64,000 nucleotides of DNA from Mycoplasma sp. CSL7475-4 (GTDB lineage: Bacteria > Bacillota_I > Bacilli_A > Mycoplasmatales > Metamycoplasmataceae). The stretch covers positions 1-64,000 of the forward strand of contig NZ_JANUYA010000004.1 in assembly GCF_024834065.1 (NCBI RefSeq). The letters are read 5' to 3'. This document shows positions 54,496 through 64,000 of the stretch, one piece after another. The notes beneath the pieces were generated by a model, which did no database searches, was not told the origin of the DNA, and saw only the letters and a program-made list of their open reading frames with translations. A program made the translations under genes and the position numbers. Numbering within the stretch: the stretch's first letter is position 1; the number at the start of each line of letters is the position of its first letter.

Positions 54496-57132
54496 TTAAG
54501 CAATAAAGTCATTGATGCCCGGGAATGTTTGTTCATCGACACCTGGCAATACTCAATATTTATTTTTGAAACGTTTTTTAATTCCTGCTTGGCGTTTAAT
54601 TTCAAGTTTATTTCAAATGTACATTGTAACGAACATTGAAGATACTAAGCTAGAAAATGCTCCAAAAATTAATGTAATTGTGAATGAATAATCTATTGGA
54701 TAAATGAATAAAGCAACAACACCAGCAATAAGTACAACTGCTAAGAACGAGTAAATACTACGTTTCATATTGCTACGAACTGCTCTATTAGCCACTTCGT
54801 CTACGCCTTCTTTTTCAACAAAATCAGTATGGAAACTCAATGACATTAATTCTTTAATTTTGCTAATAAGTACAATTTTATCGTTTATTGAAACAATTAG
54901 GATTGCAGCAAAAGCGACGATAGTTAATGTATTTAGTTCAATTCTCGTCAATGCAACAAAGGCAATACCTAAAATAATATCGAAAATCAATGCAACTAAT
55001 ACACCAAGTGCGTAGGTTCATTTAAATCTAATTAAGACATAAATAAATATGATTCCTAAAGCTGCTAGAGTAGCGTAAAGAGTTTTTAGCATAAAATCAA
55101 TTGCTGATTGTGAGTTAAAACCATACGAAAGAATATCGACACCAGCAATAGCTTGAACACCGTTTCTAATAGCACTAATTTGTTCTGGAGTAATTGACTG
55201 TGTTGTTTTAATCACAACACTATATGCACTATTTTGTGAGTCTAATGCACTTAGATTTATTACTTCATTGACATCGTTAATACCTAAGCCCACAGCATTA
55301 TTAATCAAGTAATTTTTAATCTGTGTTGCTTGCTCAATATTGATAGTTGTGTTTAAATCTTGTCTACCTTGAATTGTAATATTAGTTCCGCCCTGAAATT
55401 CCAATGCACGATTAAATCCACCAGCAACATTATGGTTAATGTAAGCAAATACACCAAAAACAATTGCGGCAATGAAAACAAAAATCAGGACAGCAACTAA
55501 ATATCATTTTGAATAAGAAATAAAATCTAATTTAGCAAGTCTGCTTTGATTATTTAAGACTAATTTTTTAGTTCTAATACCTAGTAATTGTGGTTTTTTG
55601 GTAAATAATTGAGTATTCACGATCATACTTGCTACAAATCTAGTTAGCAATATAGTAGAGGTGGCAACACCAATAATTGAGAATACCAAACTTATGCTAA
55701 ATGTTCTAATACCTTGTGCCCCAAAATAAAATAACATAAATGAAATTAGAATAATTACGATATTAGAATCGAAGAGAGTAGGAAGAGTTGAACGCATTGT
55801 TGTGGCTAGTGCCTTGCGCATTTTTTCTCCTCGGTATATCTCTTGTTTTAAACGAGAATAAGTAACAACAACTGAATTGAAGAAAATTAATAACCCAATC
55901 ATAATTGATGCAAGTGATATCGGTGAGTATTCACCCCGAAGAGCTGTAAACATCAACATTGTGATAAATATGTATAGCGACATTGAGATTGTACTTAAAG
56001 CACCTAATAGGCCGTAATTAACTATCAACACAACTGCTATTAGAACAAAAATTACTCCAATAGCTATTAATGATAACATGTATGCATCATTGGTTTCGGC
56101 CGGACTAATGAAATTACTTGAAACAACTTTTAGGTTGTATTTAGCAATACCGAAATTAATATTTTCAGCAAGTTTTTTTGATGATGAATCAGAAAGTCTT
56201 TCACCTCTAGCACTCGAAGGTATACTGAAACTATCGCCTCTAAGTGGTGAACTAACACCGACTTTATTAATTAAATAATTATCAGCGTTTATCGAATATG
56301 TTTTTAAAACTCCTGGGTTTTCATTTTGACCGGGGTTTTCATTAACATAAACAAAATTATATGGATTCTTATTTGCTTTTATTCATTCACTAGAAAATTC
56401 ACTACGTGCAATATTTATTAAATCATCAATATTTAATCATGTTAACAATAAATTTAGACCTGGTTGTTTTTCCGAAAGGTAACGAGTAGCTTTAGTTCAT
56501 TCAATTTCAGAACTTTTATTGCTTAGTGTAACATCAACAACAAAATTATTATTGTTGCCAAACGAATTAAAGTTTTGACGTGCTCCTTTAATTGGTGGAA
56601 CGAATGATTTTAGTATTTCTTCATTATTAACGACATCATCTCAAACAATTTTGTTACTATCATTCGGCTCAACAAACACTCCATTTCTGAAAAGTGGTTG
56701 GCCTGAAACATCAGTAAAAATTAATGTAGATTTAGTTGTTAGAAGATTTTCAAAAGTTTGACGCTCTTTTACACTCAAATCACCGGTTTTCGATATTTTA
56801 AGTTTGTCATCACTCTCTACATCGACTCTAACATCGTTAAAACTGTTACTATCGCCAATTCTATTTTCGATTGAACGTGCAACCTCGCTAGCAGGGGTTT
56901 TTGAATCGCCTTCATTTTCAATTGAAACTAAGAACTCTTGACCACCACCATACTTAATAGATTTTTTAACATTCTTCGAAGTATATAGAGTTGTTCCGAG
57001 TGCAACTGTTGTAACTGAAGCAGTCACAATGAAAAAAGAAAGAAATCACCTTTTTCAATTGTTAAGGGTGAAAATTTTTTTTCAATTAGTAACAGAAAAT
57101 ATGTTTTTAAAAAATTGCACTATTTTTTTCAT
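54496..57132 (-). CDS. secDF: Protein-export membrane protein SecDF (fused)
   Basis: 878 residues with about ten TGA Trp. N-terminal TM, periplasm-side P1 region (YGGGQEFLVSIE), TM2-6 with LSLIAIGVIFVLIAVVLIVNYG and GLLIFFNSVVVTYSRLKQE, then a second set starting LEFQGGTNITIQGRQDL (SecF part) and AAILIVSINDKIVLISK (the VGYSIND equivalent). SecD and SecF are one chain. It aids Sec export using ion motive force. No SD; TATAAT ends ten bases before the ATG. Confidence 0.93.
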
Positions 57133-57254
57133 AATTATTTAAATTATATATTAAGTATTAATTTTAAATAATTAATAATTCAATTTCAATAAACTAAGAT
57201 ATTCAACGGTATTTTTCAATAAAATTACTGAAAAAAGACTGAATAAATAAAGAA

Positions 57255-57282
57255 AAGACGTTTATTCTTTGAAAAACGTCTT
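57255..57282 (-). terminator. Intrinsic terminator of ruvAB
   Basis: Stem AAGACGTTT/AAACGTCTT with a ten-base loop, then TTCTTTATTTATTC on the minus strand. The right arm overlaps the ruvB stop codon. Confidence 0.8.
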
Positions 57283-58237
57283 AATAATATCTATAATTTT
57301 TAACTAAATATTCGACACCTTCTTTGGTAATTTTTCTCCCACGTGGACTTTTCTCTATTAAGTGATAGTAAAGTAATAACGGCTCAATATCATATATGAT
57401 GTTGTCACGTTGAAAATTCAATATTCCAATAAGAGAGTCCAAAGATGCACTTTTCTCATCGAAAGTATCGTTCAATAATTTTAAGTATTCTAGGTGTTCT
57501 CTACCTAAACCAAATTCATATAATTCAAGATATTTAAAAGTCTCATTCACGGTTCTAACACTAACCTGATTTTCATTGTTTTTAATTGAAAAATCAATAA
57601 CTCTTTTCAATAAATGTATTGCGACACGTGGAGTTGCCTTTGAGTGTTTTGATATCAATTCAAGAACATTTTTTTCGGCATGAACTCCTGTGGAGTGATA
57701 AACATTTTGAATGATCTTCAATATATCATTGACACTATAAGGATTTAACCTTCCTTGAAAACCAAAGCGATCTTTTAAAGGTTGAGAGAGTAAATTTATT
57801 TTAGTTGTTGCTCCTACTAGCGTAAAAGGTTTTAAATTCATTCTCATAACTTTAGAATCACCCTCAGGCCCAATTATAATATCTATTTTGAAATCTTCCA
57901 TTGCTGAATAAATTAACTCTTCAACATTTTTATTGATACTATGAATTTCATCAATAAATATTATGTCCCCTTCGTTCGCCTGGGCAAAAACACTTAAAAT
58001 ATCCGCTTTCTTTTCGAGCAAAGAACCTTGAAGATAATGAATCTTAACTTGCATTTCCTCAGCTAAAATACCTGCCAATGTAGTTTTTCCGGTCCCTGGC
58101 GGGCCGTAAAAAAGTATATGATCTAATATTTCTTTGCGAAATTTTGAACCGCTAATCATCGTTTTTAATGTAGTTATTAATTTTTCCTGACCAACGAAAT
58201 TCGCAAAATTTTTAGGTCGCAAGATTTGGTTTTTCAT
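57281..58237 (-). CDS. ruvB: Holliday junction helicase RuvB
   Basis: 318 residues: LRPKNFANFVGQEKLI, Walker A FYGPPGTGKTTLA, Walker B IIFIDEIHSIN, sensor GATTKINLLSQPLKDRFG and C-terminal winged helix with EKSPRGRKITKEG. It drives branch migration with RuvA. Its start overlaps ruvA by 26 bases. Confidence 0.96.
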   Translation of the reverse strand: MKNQILRPKNFANFVGQEKLITTLKTMISGSKFRKEILDHILFYGPPGTGKTTLAGILAEEMQVKIHYLQGSLLEKKADILSVFAQANEGDIIFIDEIHSINKNVEELIYSAMEDFKIDIIIGPEGDSKVMRMNLKPFTLVGATTKINLLSQPLKDRFGFQGRLNPYSVNDILKIIQNVYHSTGVHAEKNVLELISKHSKATPRVAIHLLKRVIDFSIKNNENQVSVRTVNETFKYLELYEFGLGREHLEYLKLLNDTFDEKSASLDSLIGILNFQRDNIIYDIEPLLLYYHLIEKSPRGRKITKEGVEYLVKNYRYY

Positions 58238-58820
58238 TTTTTAATTCTTTTCCGGTCATAACAAACATAGCCTGTTGAATAATTTCTTCGACATCGCTAG
58301 ATTGCGGAATTTCATTAAGTGCTGAATCAATTTCATTTGTCTTAAATCCTAATGTTTTTAATGTATCACGAGCTTGTTCAAATATGTTTGATTTGTACAA
58401 ATCTTGAGATGCTTTTTTAGGATTAATCATTTTTGCTCATTTTTCACTTAATTCTGCAATTGCTAGTCTGGCAACTTTAGGATTTAAATACGGTGTTTTT
58501 AATAAACCGTCAAAATCAGCTATTGAAAGCATGCTTGCAATTTTTTCTCAACCTTGATTTAGCATATTAAATGCAACTTTAGGCCCTACTCCGCTTAAAG
58601 AAATTAAATCAATAAATAATAATCTTTCTTTGAAATCCTTAAATGCGTATGTCGCTTGATAATAATCATTTTTAACATCAAAAAGATACAATTTTAATTT
58701 AGTTTTAGCGTTAACTCTTTGATGATCTGGCATTATCAAGCTGTATCCAACACCGCCAGATTCAAAAATTAGGTTTGAATTATTTTTATAAATAACTTCA
58801 CCTATTCTATATAGAATCAT
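58212..58820 (-). CDS. ruvA: Holliday junction DNA-binding protein RuvA
   Basis: 202 residues: OB domain (ILYRIGEVIYKNNSNLIFES), helix-hairpin-helix domain (LISLSGVGPKVAFNMLNQGW, Trp=TGA) and C-terminal RuvB-binding helices (LKTLGFKTNEIDSALNE). The AAGGAG site is formed partly by the stop region of a small upstream ORF. Confidence 0.94.
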
Positions 58821-58829
58821 TTTTTCTCC

Positions 58830-58919
58830 TTATTTAAATTTGTAGTATTTTGAAATATTTTTTAGCGAAACTATAAATAAGTCTAGCTGTAACAAAAAAG
58901 ACATAATTTTTTTATCCAT
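58830..58919 (-). CDS. Small ORF coupled to ruvA
   Basis: 29 residues, MDKKIMSFLLQLDLFIVSLK then NISKYYKFK: a basic end, a hydrophobic helix, a basic end. AGGGGAG lies three bases before the ATG, and the TAA leads directly into the ruvA ribosome site, so it may be a translationally coupled leader peptide or a tiny membrane protein. Not recognised. The remaining stretch 58920-59120 has no gene that I can see. Confidence 0.4.
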   Translation of the reverse strand: MDKKIMSFLLQLDLFIVSLKNISKYYKFK

Positions 58920-59123
58920 ATTCTCCCCTTCTTTTTTCTTACACTTTAATGCTAATGGATTAAAATCGCTTTTTTTAATAACTTTTTACTTTGTTGAATT
59001 TTGTGAATAAGTTTGATTTTTATCTCAAAAACTACCTGTATTGTTGATTTATTACCTAATTATTGATTTTTTAACAATATTTTTATTGTGGAAAAGATCC
59101 GGTATTTAAAAAAAGTAAAATAA

Positions 59124-59146
59124 AAAACTGCCAATTAAGCAGTTTT
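59124..59146 (-). terminator. Intrinsic terminator after tRNA-Leu
   Basis: Stem AAAACTGC/GCAGTTTT with a seven-base loop, followed on the minus strand by TTTATTTTACTTTTTTT. Confidence 0.85.
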
Positions 59147-59162
59147 GGTGTATTTAAACAAA

Positions 59163-59248
59163 TGGTGCGCAAGGAGGGACTCGAACCCTCACGCCGTAAA
59201 GCACTAGAGCCTAAATCTAGCGTGTCTGCCAATTTCACCACTCGCGCA
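59163..59248 (-). tRNA. tRNA-Leu (anticodon UAG)
   Basis: 86 bases with encoded CCA. Acceptor TGCGCGA pairs with TTGCGCA, a long variable arm as expected for Leu, T-loop GGTTCGAGTCC and anticodon TAG in loop ATTTAGGCT. Confidence 0.95.
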
Positions 59249-59251
59249 TAA

Positions 59252-59328
<77 letters not shown>

Positions 59329-59485
59329 TATATAATTGCTTGATAATTATATAATAAAATTTTAATTTTTTAAAAAAATAATTTAATTTTTTATTAATAA
59401 ATTTTTGTTGCTTTTTCTAATCACAAATTTGGCTATTTTTGATTAACTTAAAATGTCTAACAATGGATTGTTAAGAAAAAATAAA

Positions 59486-59502
59486 AACTAGCCAGGCTAG
59501 TT
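59486..59502 (-). terminator. Intrinsic terminator after tRNA-Val
   Basis: Stem AACTAGC/GCTAGTT with a three-base loop, then TTTATTTTTTC on the minus strand. Confidence 0.8.
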
Positions 59503-59519
59503 CGATGTAGTTAAACAAA

Positions 59520-59596
59520 TGGTGGAGAATAAGGGGCTCGAACCCATGACCTACGCCTTGTAAGGGCGCCGCTCTCCCAACTGAGCTAATTCTCCA
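59520..59596 (-). tRNA. tRNA-Val (anticodon UAC)
   Basis: 77 bases with encoded CCA; acceptor TGGAGAA/TTCTCCA, anticodon loop CTTACAA. Confidence 0.95.
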
Positions 59597-59599
59597 AAA

Positions 59600-59675
59600 T
59601 GGCAGTCTGTACGGGGATCGAACCCGTGAATGCATGGATGAAAACCATGTGTGTTAACCGCTTCACCAACAGACC
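59600..59675 (-). tRNA. tRNA-Glu (anticodon UUC)
   Basis: 76 bases with encoded CCA; acceptor GGTCTGT/ACAGACT, anticodon loop TTTTCAT. The partner synthetase gltX is in this window. Confidence 0.95.
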
Positions 59676-59679
59676 ATAA

Positions 59680-59754
59680 TGGCGCCGATTGCGGGGATCG
59701 AACCTGCGACCAACTGGTTAACAGCCAGCTGCTCTACCGCTGAGCTAAATCGGC
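59680..59754 (-). tRNA. tRNA-Asn (anticodon GUU)
   Basis: 75 bases with encoded CCA; acceptor GCCGATT/AATCGGC, anticodon loop CTGTTAA. Confidence 0.95.
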
Positions 59755-59872
59755 ATTGCGAAATATGCTCCATTATTATATAATGATTTATAAAATAAAG
59801 AAATATTTTTTATTTTATTTTTTCATATTTCGCTTTTTTTAAATAGGTATAACCTACTCGGTGATTTACAAA

Positions 59873-59946
59873 TGGAGGAAACGAGGGGAATCGAACCCCC
59901 ATTACTAGCATGGCAAGCTAGAATTTTGCCATTAAATTACGTTTCC
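59873..59946 (-). tRNA. tRNA-Gly (anticodon GCC)
   Basis: 74 bases with encoded CCA; acceptor GGAAACG/CGTTTCC, anticodon loop CTTGCCA. It stands alone, about 120 bases from tRNA-Asn. Confidence 0.95.
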
Positions 59947-60048
59947 ATTTGCAATAAAATAATATTACATTTTTTAAAAAATCAAAATATTTTTTTATTT
60001 TTTTATCTTCTATATTTAATATTTGTTTTTAAAAAAAAGAAAATAAAA

Positions 60049-60066
60049 AAAATCCTAATGGATTTT
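60049..60066 (-). terminator. Intrinsic terminator after tRNA-Arg
   Basis: Stem AAAATCC/GGATTTT with a four-base loop, then a long T-rich run on the minus strand. Confidence 0.75.
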
Positions 60067-60082
60067 GGTGCTTTTAAACAAA

Positions 60083-60159
60083 TGGCGCGCCCGGCAGGAG
60101 TCGAACCCACAACCCCTTGGGCCGTAACCAAGTACTCTGTCCAGTTGAGCTACGGGCGC
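60083..60159 (-). tRNA. tRNA-Arg (anticodon ACG)
   Basis: 77 bases with encoded CCA; acceptor GCGCCCG/CGGGCGC, anticodon loop GTTACGG. The first anticodon base is expected to be modified to inosine. Confidence 0.95.
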
Positions 60160-60162
60160 ATA

Positions 60163-60236
60163 TGGAGGCACCAACCGGATTCGAACCGGCGATCAAAGTT
60201 TTGCAGACTAATGCCTTACCGCTTGGCTATGGTGCC
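60163..60236 (-). tRNA. tRNA-Cys (anticodon GCA)
   Basis: 74 bases with encoded CCA; acceptor GGCACCA/TGGTGCC, anticodon loop CTGCAAA. First gene of the tRNA cluster. Confidence 0.95.
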
Positions 60237-60248
60237 GCAAGCGAAAAC

Positions 60249-60277
60249 ATTATACAACATTATTTGATTAGTGCTAA
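60249..60277 (-). promoter_or_regulatory. Promoter of the tRNA cluster
   Basis: Minus-strand TTAGCA, 17-base spacer, TATAAT, with the -10 box 12 bases before tRNA-Cys. One of the few places in the window with a recognisable -35. Confidence 0.65.
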
Positions 60278-60312
60278 TTAATTATACATATTTTATGAAT
60301 TTTGATAAACAA

Positions 60313-61302
60313 TTATTTTCAATAAAAATCTAATAATTTATCTTTATTTTTATTATTTAATAAAACATCAATAATACTTTTTAAAAAAGGTATGTCTAAG
60401 TCGGCTAACAATTCCTGCATATTATTTAATATAACGGCTGTATTATAACCTTCGACAGTTTTCTTATTTAATTTTAATGATTCAGAAACACCGTGTTCAC
60501 CGACACTTAGGCCAAAACTGTAATTTCTGCTCGTGGTGTTTAAACAAGTTAAGACAATATCGCCAACGGCAGCTAATTCATAACCGGTAGTGTCTTTAGT
60601 TTGGGGGAACATTTTTTTAGCAACCGAATGAATTTCCATTAAACCTTGCGAAATTAATGCTGGAGCTAGATTTTTAGGAGCATGCATATAAGAAGCAATA
60701 CCTATACCTATTGCTAAGACATTTTTTAGGGCTGAAAATACTTCACTTCCTTGTTCATCGGTATTAATTTTTAATTTAAAGGTGTCGTTATTGAATAATT
60801 CTTCGATTTCATGTAAAAAATCAACGTTAGTACCAACGACATTAATCATTGTTAAATGATTCTGAAAAACCTCAGTAGCAAATGATGGTCCTATTAAAGA
60901 TGCAACATTGTTTAAATTATTGCCAAATTCATCCCTAATTAAATTGGAAATAAATTTTTTTGAATTAAAATCAATTCCCTTTGAAACATTAATAACATCC
61001 ACTTTGCGATCACCCAATATTTGCTTAATTTTTAAAACAACCGTTGCAATAGCCGGAGTAGGAATAGCTAAAATAATCAAGTCACTATCTTTTAAAGCAT
61101 AGTTTAAATCATCGGTTGCTATTATATTTTGTGGATTATTGAACTTAAGATTGCCAAAATATTTTGTATTGAAACCACGGTTAATGTCTTCAATTTCCGA
61201 ATTATCAATACCTCACATTATAAATTTGTGGTTATTTTTGCTCAAAACAGTGGCTAAACCAGAAGCCCATGCGCCTGTCCCAATAAAAGTAATTTTTCTC
61301 AT
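60313..61302 (-). CDS. gpsA: Glycerol-3-phosphate dehydrogenase (NAD(P)+)
   Basis: 329 residues: Rossmann motif FIGTGAWASGLATVL (Trp=TGA), VINVSKGID, ASLIGPSFATEVFQNHLT, and NVLAIGIGIASYM...AALISQGLMEI-like region with the catalytic Lys in SALKNVLA. It converts dihydroxyacetone phosphate to glycerol-3-phosphate for PlsX/PlsY lipid synthesis. AAGGGGGG site upstream. The C-terminal WK are coded by TGA AAA. Confidence 0.94.
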
Positions 61303-61334
61303 TCGCCCCCCCTTATTTGATAATTTTAAACTAT

Positions 61335-61721
61335 TTAATTAATTTTTTTATTATATGTTCAGTCGAATTTAAATATTTTGTAGATTTTATAAGCCTTTAT
61401 TGCTGCCGTTTTGTCGTCTTTTTTAATTAATTTAATGGTTTTGATAAAAGCGATCAAAGCGAACAAGAGTGTAAATGAATAAACGTAAACAGCAACTAAT
61501 GCTATGGTTATCGTTGCTAGGATTGAAATATTAACGGTTTTGGAATAACCGAATGAGTTAATAAAAAAATATATCGCTGCAACACCAATAAATAGAAGCA
61601 ATGAAACTAGAAATCAAAACTCAACCATTTTCTTTTTGGCTTTAATTTCTCCGTCAACAATTTCAGGAGTTTCTTTTGTTTTCTTAACCTCATCGGCAAA
61701 GTCAAATTCTAATAACGTCAT
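61335..61721 (-). CDS. Small membrane protein, two TM segments
   Basis: 128 residues. A charged N-terminus (MTLLEFDFADEVKKTKETPE), TM1 (FWFLVSLLLFIGVAAIYFFI), TM2 (ISILATITIALVAVYVYSFT with further hydrophobic residues) and a basic C-terminus (KDDKTAAIKAYKIYKIFKF). GGAGAA site within the rsmA end, with which it overlaps (TAATG). I do not recognise the family. Confidence 0.75.
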
Positions 61722-62497
61722 TATTTCTCCAATTCTCTGTAAAGTTTCACGATTTCTTCAACACTCAACTCTTGAATACGTGTCAATTCTTTTAATCCCA
61801 AAATTTTGTATACAGCATTAATTTTGTCAATTGAATATTTAGTTTTTAGTGATCAAGATAACTTTTTGCGACGTGAATAAAAACATAATTTAAAAAAATT
61901 CATTAAATCATTAAAATCGCTGTCAATATTTTGTTTAAATTTGATTGAAATTATTGAAGAATCAACCTTTGGCACAGGTGTGAATAATTGTTTATCAACA
62001 AATAATTCTTTTTTTACGTCGGCAATATATTGCAATGTTACAGACAATTTTGAATATTGAGGAGTATTAATTTTTGCAACGATTCTTTCTGCAACTTCGT
62101 CTTGCACCATTAATACCGCTCTATTAAATAAATGTCTATTTTCAATAATCTTAAAAATTATTTCACTCGTGATGTAATAAGGTATATTTCCAACAACCTC
62201 GAAGTTGTTGAATTTTTCGAGATTAGCTTGCAAAAAGTCGCCTTTTACAATTTGGTCATCTTTAACAATATTTTTTGTAGTTAAAAAACTAATCATGTCA
62301 ACGTCGATTTCGAATGTGACAAGTTCATTTGCTTGTTTAACTAAATGTTGTGTTAAAGCTCCCATACCAGGACCTATCTCGATAATTTTTTTATCTTGTG
62401 GATCAATAATTTCAATGATTTTGTCAATAATTTTATTGTCATTTAAGAAATTTTGACCATATTTCTTTTTTGCATTGATTTGCTTATTTTTTTGCAT
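61721..62497 (-). CDS. rsmA: 16S rRNA dimethyladenosine methyltransferase
   Basis: 258 residues: KKYGQNFLND start, SAM motif IIEIGPGMGALTQHL, and NIPYYITSEIIFKI as the adenine-binding NxPY motif; FTPVPKVDSSIISIKF is typical. A TGA Trp follows RRKKLS. It methylates the two adenines of the 16S 3' loop. Overlaps tatD by 14 bases. Confidence 0.95.
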
Positions 62498-63251
62498 TTA
62501 TATTAAATAACTCCTTGGCGTTTCGATAAACTTGCTTTACAAATTTTTCTGGTGGCATTTTTTTGATACCAGCGATAAATGTAGTTATATAAACTACGTT
62601 TTCTGATACATTTCGTTCTCCTCTTTTGTGAGCAGGAGAAAGATATGGCGCATCAGTTTCAGTCAATATTCTTTCAACTGGCAATCAATCAATAACTTCA
62701 ATTAAATTAGTTGAAGATTTGTATGTTGCAGTGCCTGAAAAACTAAAATAAGTGTTTAGTTGAGCGAATTTTTTTGCTCAAAATAAATCTCCGCTATAAG
62801 TGTGAATCATAAATTTCACATCTTTATATTGTGAAAGAACATCGTACAATATTTCGTATGAATCACGCATGTGAATGACTACTGGTAGTGAATACTTTTG
62901 GGCAATCTGAATTTGAGAGTGAAGCGATTCGATTTGAACTTGAGGCGAAACACTTTCTCAGTGAAAATCTAGACCGATTTCACCTATTGCTTTAATGCTT
63001 GAATCAATTTGTTTTTCAACCAACTCGCCATCAATTTTGCCCTTTGCATTATTGGGATGTACGCCAATAACTGGATAAGTAAAGGGGTATTTTTGACAAA
63101 TATTTTTCACTTCTTCATTTTCAGCAATCGAACAACCAGTAACCATCATAATTGAAACGCCATTTTGGTGCGCATTATCAATAATTTGGTCTGTATTGGG
63201 GTAATATTCCTTTAAAGGATGCGTGTGAGCATCCACGAATTTCATAGCCAT
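62484..63251 (-). CDS. TatD-family metal-dependent hydrolase
   Basis: 255 residues: FVDAHTHPL (HxH), AIGEIGLDFHW (Glu ligand; Trp=TGA), PVVIHMRDS, MIHTYSGD and ILTETDAPYLSP (last Asp). It is a DNase/exonuclease-like amidohydrolase, often next to rsmA in Firmicutes. Start MAMKF at 63251 chosen for its AGGAAAT site. Confidence 0.93.
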
Positions 63252-63256
63252 ATTTC

Positions 63257-64000
63257 CTACTTTCCAAGACAAAAGTTTTTAAACATATCATCTAATAATT
63301 GTTCATTATCTGCTCTACCTGTTATATCAACCAAATTTTTTCAAGCCTCTGTTATATCAATAATTACTAAATCAGAATAAACACCATTATTGAGTGCATT
63401 TATTGCATTTTGTATTGAAATATTAGCTTTTTTTATTAATGATAACTGACGGGCATTACTTACAAATTCTTCATTATCAAGCTCAATGTTTTTAAATTTT
63501 TCTACTAGTGCTTTTTGTAACTCTTCTATACTGCCATTTTGTGCACTAATACTTAGTGAGTTGGCCGGGGCTGGTAGAACATCATTTTTATTTCATAAGG
63601 TTATGATATTTTTATTGAATTGAGTAGCAATTTCAATAACACGATTATCAAATTCATCATTTTGTTGAGTTGTATCCAAAACATGAATGACAATATCAGC
63701 TTTTTTTATTTGGTCAAAACTTTTTTCGATACCAATTTTTTCTGCTTTTGTTGTTGTTTCTCTAATTCCGGCAGTATCAATAAGTTTAAACAGAAAACCT
63801 TCATATTGTCAGGTTGCTTCAACTAAGTCACGGGTCGTACCTGCTTCATCAGTAACAATGGCTTTTTCTTCATCTAACAAGCGGTTTAATATCGAACTTT
63901 TACCGACATTGGGCTTACCGATTATAGCGACTTTGATACCATCAAAAAGCAATCGTGAATTTTCACTTTGTTTGACTAATTTACTCATTTTTGAGTCAAT
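63257..64000 (-). CDS. mnmE: tRNA modification GTPase MnmE, 3' part
   Basis: 247 residues, N-terminal part beyond the window. Embedded G domain with [22 protein letters not shown] and NKND, then the C-terminal helical domain ending FCLGK with the catalytic Cys. With MnmG it modifies U34 of tRNAs. The stop lies five bases before the tatD start. Confidence 0.96.

Noticed and set aside
58920-59120. Possible replication origin in the A/T-rich gap before the tRNA cluster
   Set aside because: No DnaA-box cluster and no dnaA or dnaN gene nearby.

Overview
The window is a mollicute chromosome segment that uses genetic code 4. In-frame TGA codons fall at conserved tryptophan positions throughout, for example the last residue of ribosomal protein S14 and sites inside enolase, L2, IleS, GltX and Smc, so most genes look broken if read with the standard code. 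Low GC, small intergenic gaps, a Cypl/p37 thiamine-type lipoprotein system and the lack of biosynthetic genes suggest a Mycoplasma/Mycoplasmopsis species of the hominis-synoviae-bovis type. The species is not resolved.

Layout. 1-2100: remnants of two insertion sequences, an rve-type transposase whose 5' end lies outside the window and an IS3-like transposase cut off before its third catalytic residue. 2197-11777 (minus): the S10-spc ribosomal operon, rpsJ to rplO, ending at a terminator without the usual secY-adk-map continuation. 12186-13863: recA and recO, convergent. 13954-20575 (plus): an Asp23-like gene, fakA, plsX, rnc and smc, linking exogenous fatty-acid use with RNA processing and chromosome condensation. 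20627-29064 (minus): a YitT-family membrane protein, dprA-like gene, rplU-rpmA with a structured leader, a double-glycine leader peptide, mscL, hrcA-grpE behind CIRCE, rpmE, rpsD with a structured leader, and gyrA followed by a catalytically dead phosphohexomutase-like gene (gyrA runs to 31745).

31886-35782 (plus): a TPP riboswitch in front of a Cypl lipoprotein / ATPase / permease operon. 35861-37656: gltX and a DUF1934-like gene. 37706-39180 (minus): metK behind a SAM-I/IV-like leader with an attenuator, plus a tiny basic protein. 39320-43742 (plus): rpmF, an EzrA-like gene, thiI and eno. 43873-47293 (minus): lspA and ileS. 47392-51790 (minus): a five-gene operon of luciferase-like monooxygenase, GcvH-L, class M sirtuin, lipoate ligase and flavin oxidoreductase. 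This is the SirTM lipoyl/ADP-ribosyl system, here without its usual macrodomain gene. 51870-58919 (minus): ribF, a HAD phosphatase, truB, secDF, ruvAB and a tiny leader ORF. 59163-60236 (minus): eight tRNA genes. 60313-64000 (minus): gpsA, a small membrane protein, rsmA, tatD and the 3' part of mnmE.

The strongest candidates for new biology are the macrodomain-less SirTM operon, the full-length pseudo-phosphohexomutase behind gyrA, the metK riboswitch-like leader, the GrpE with an FKBP-like N-terminal domain, the double-glycine peptide, and a recurring set of genes whose -10 box sits 6-10 bases before the start codon with no Shine-Dalgarno sequence (probable leaderless mRNAs). Domain and RNA calls were made by reading the sequence; no database search was run.
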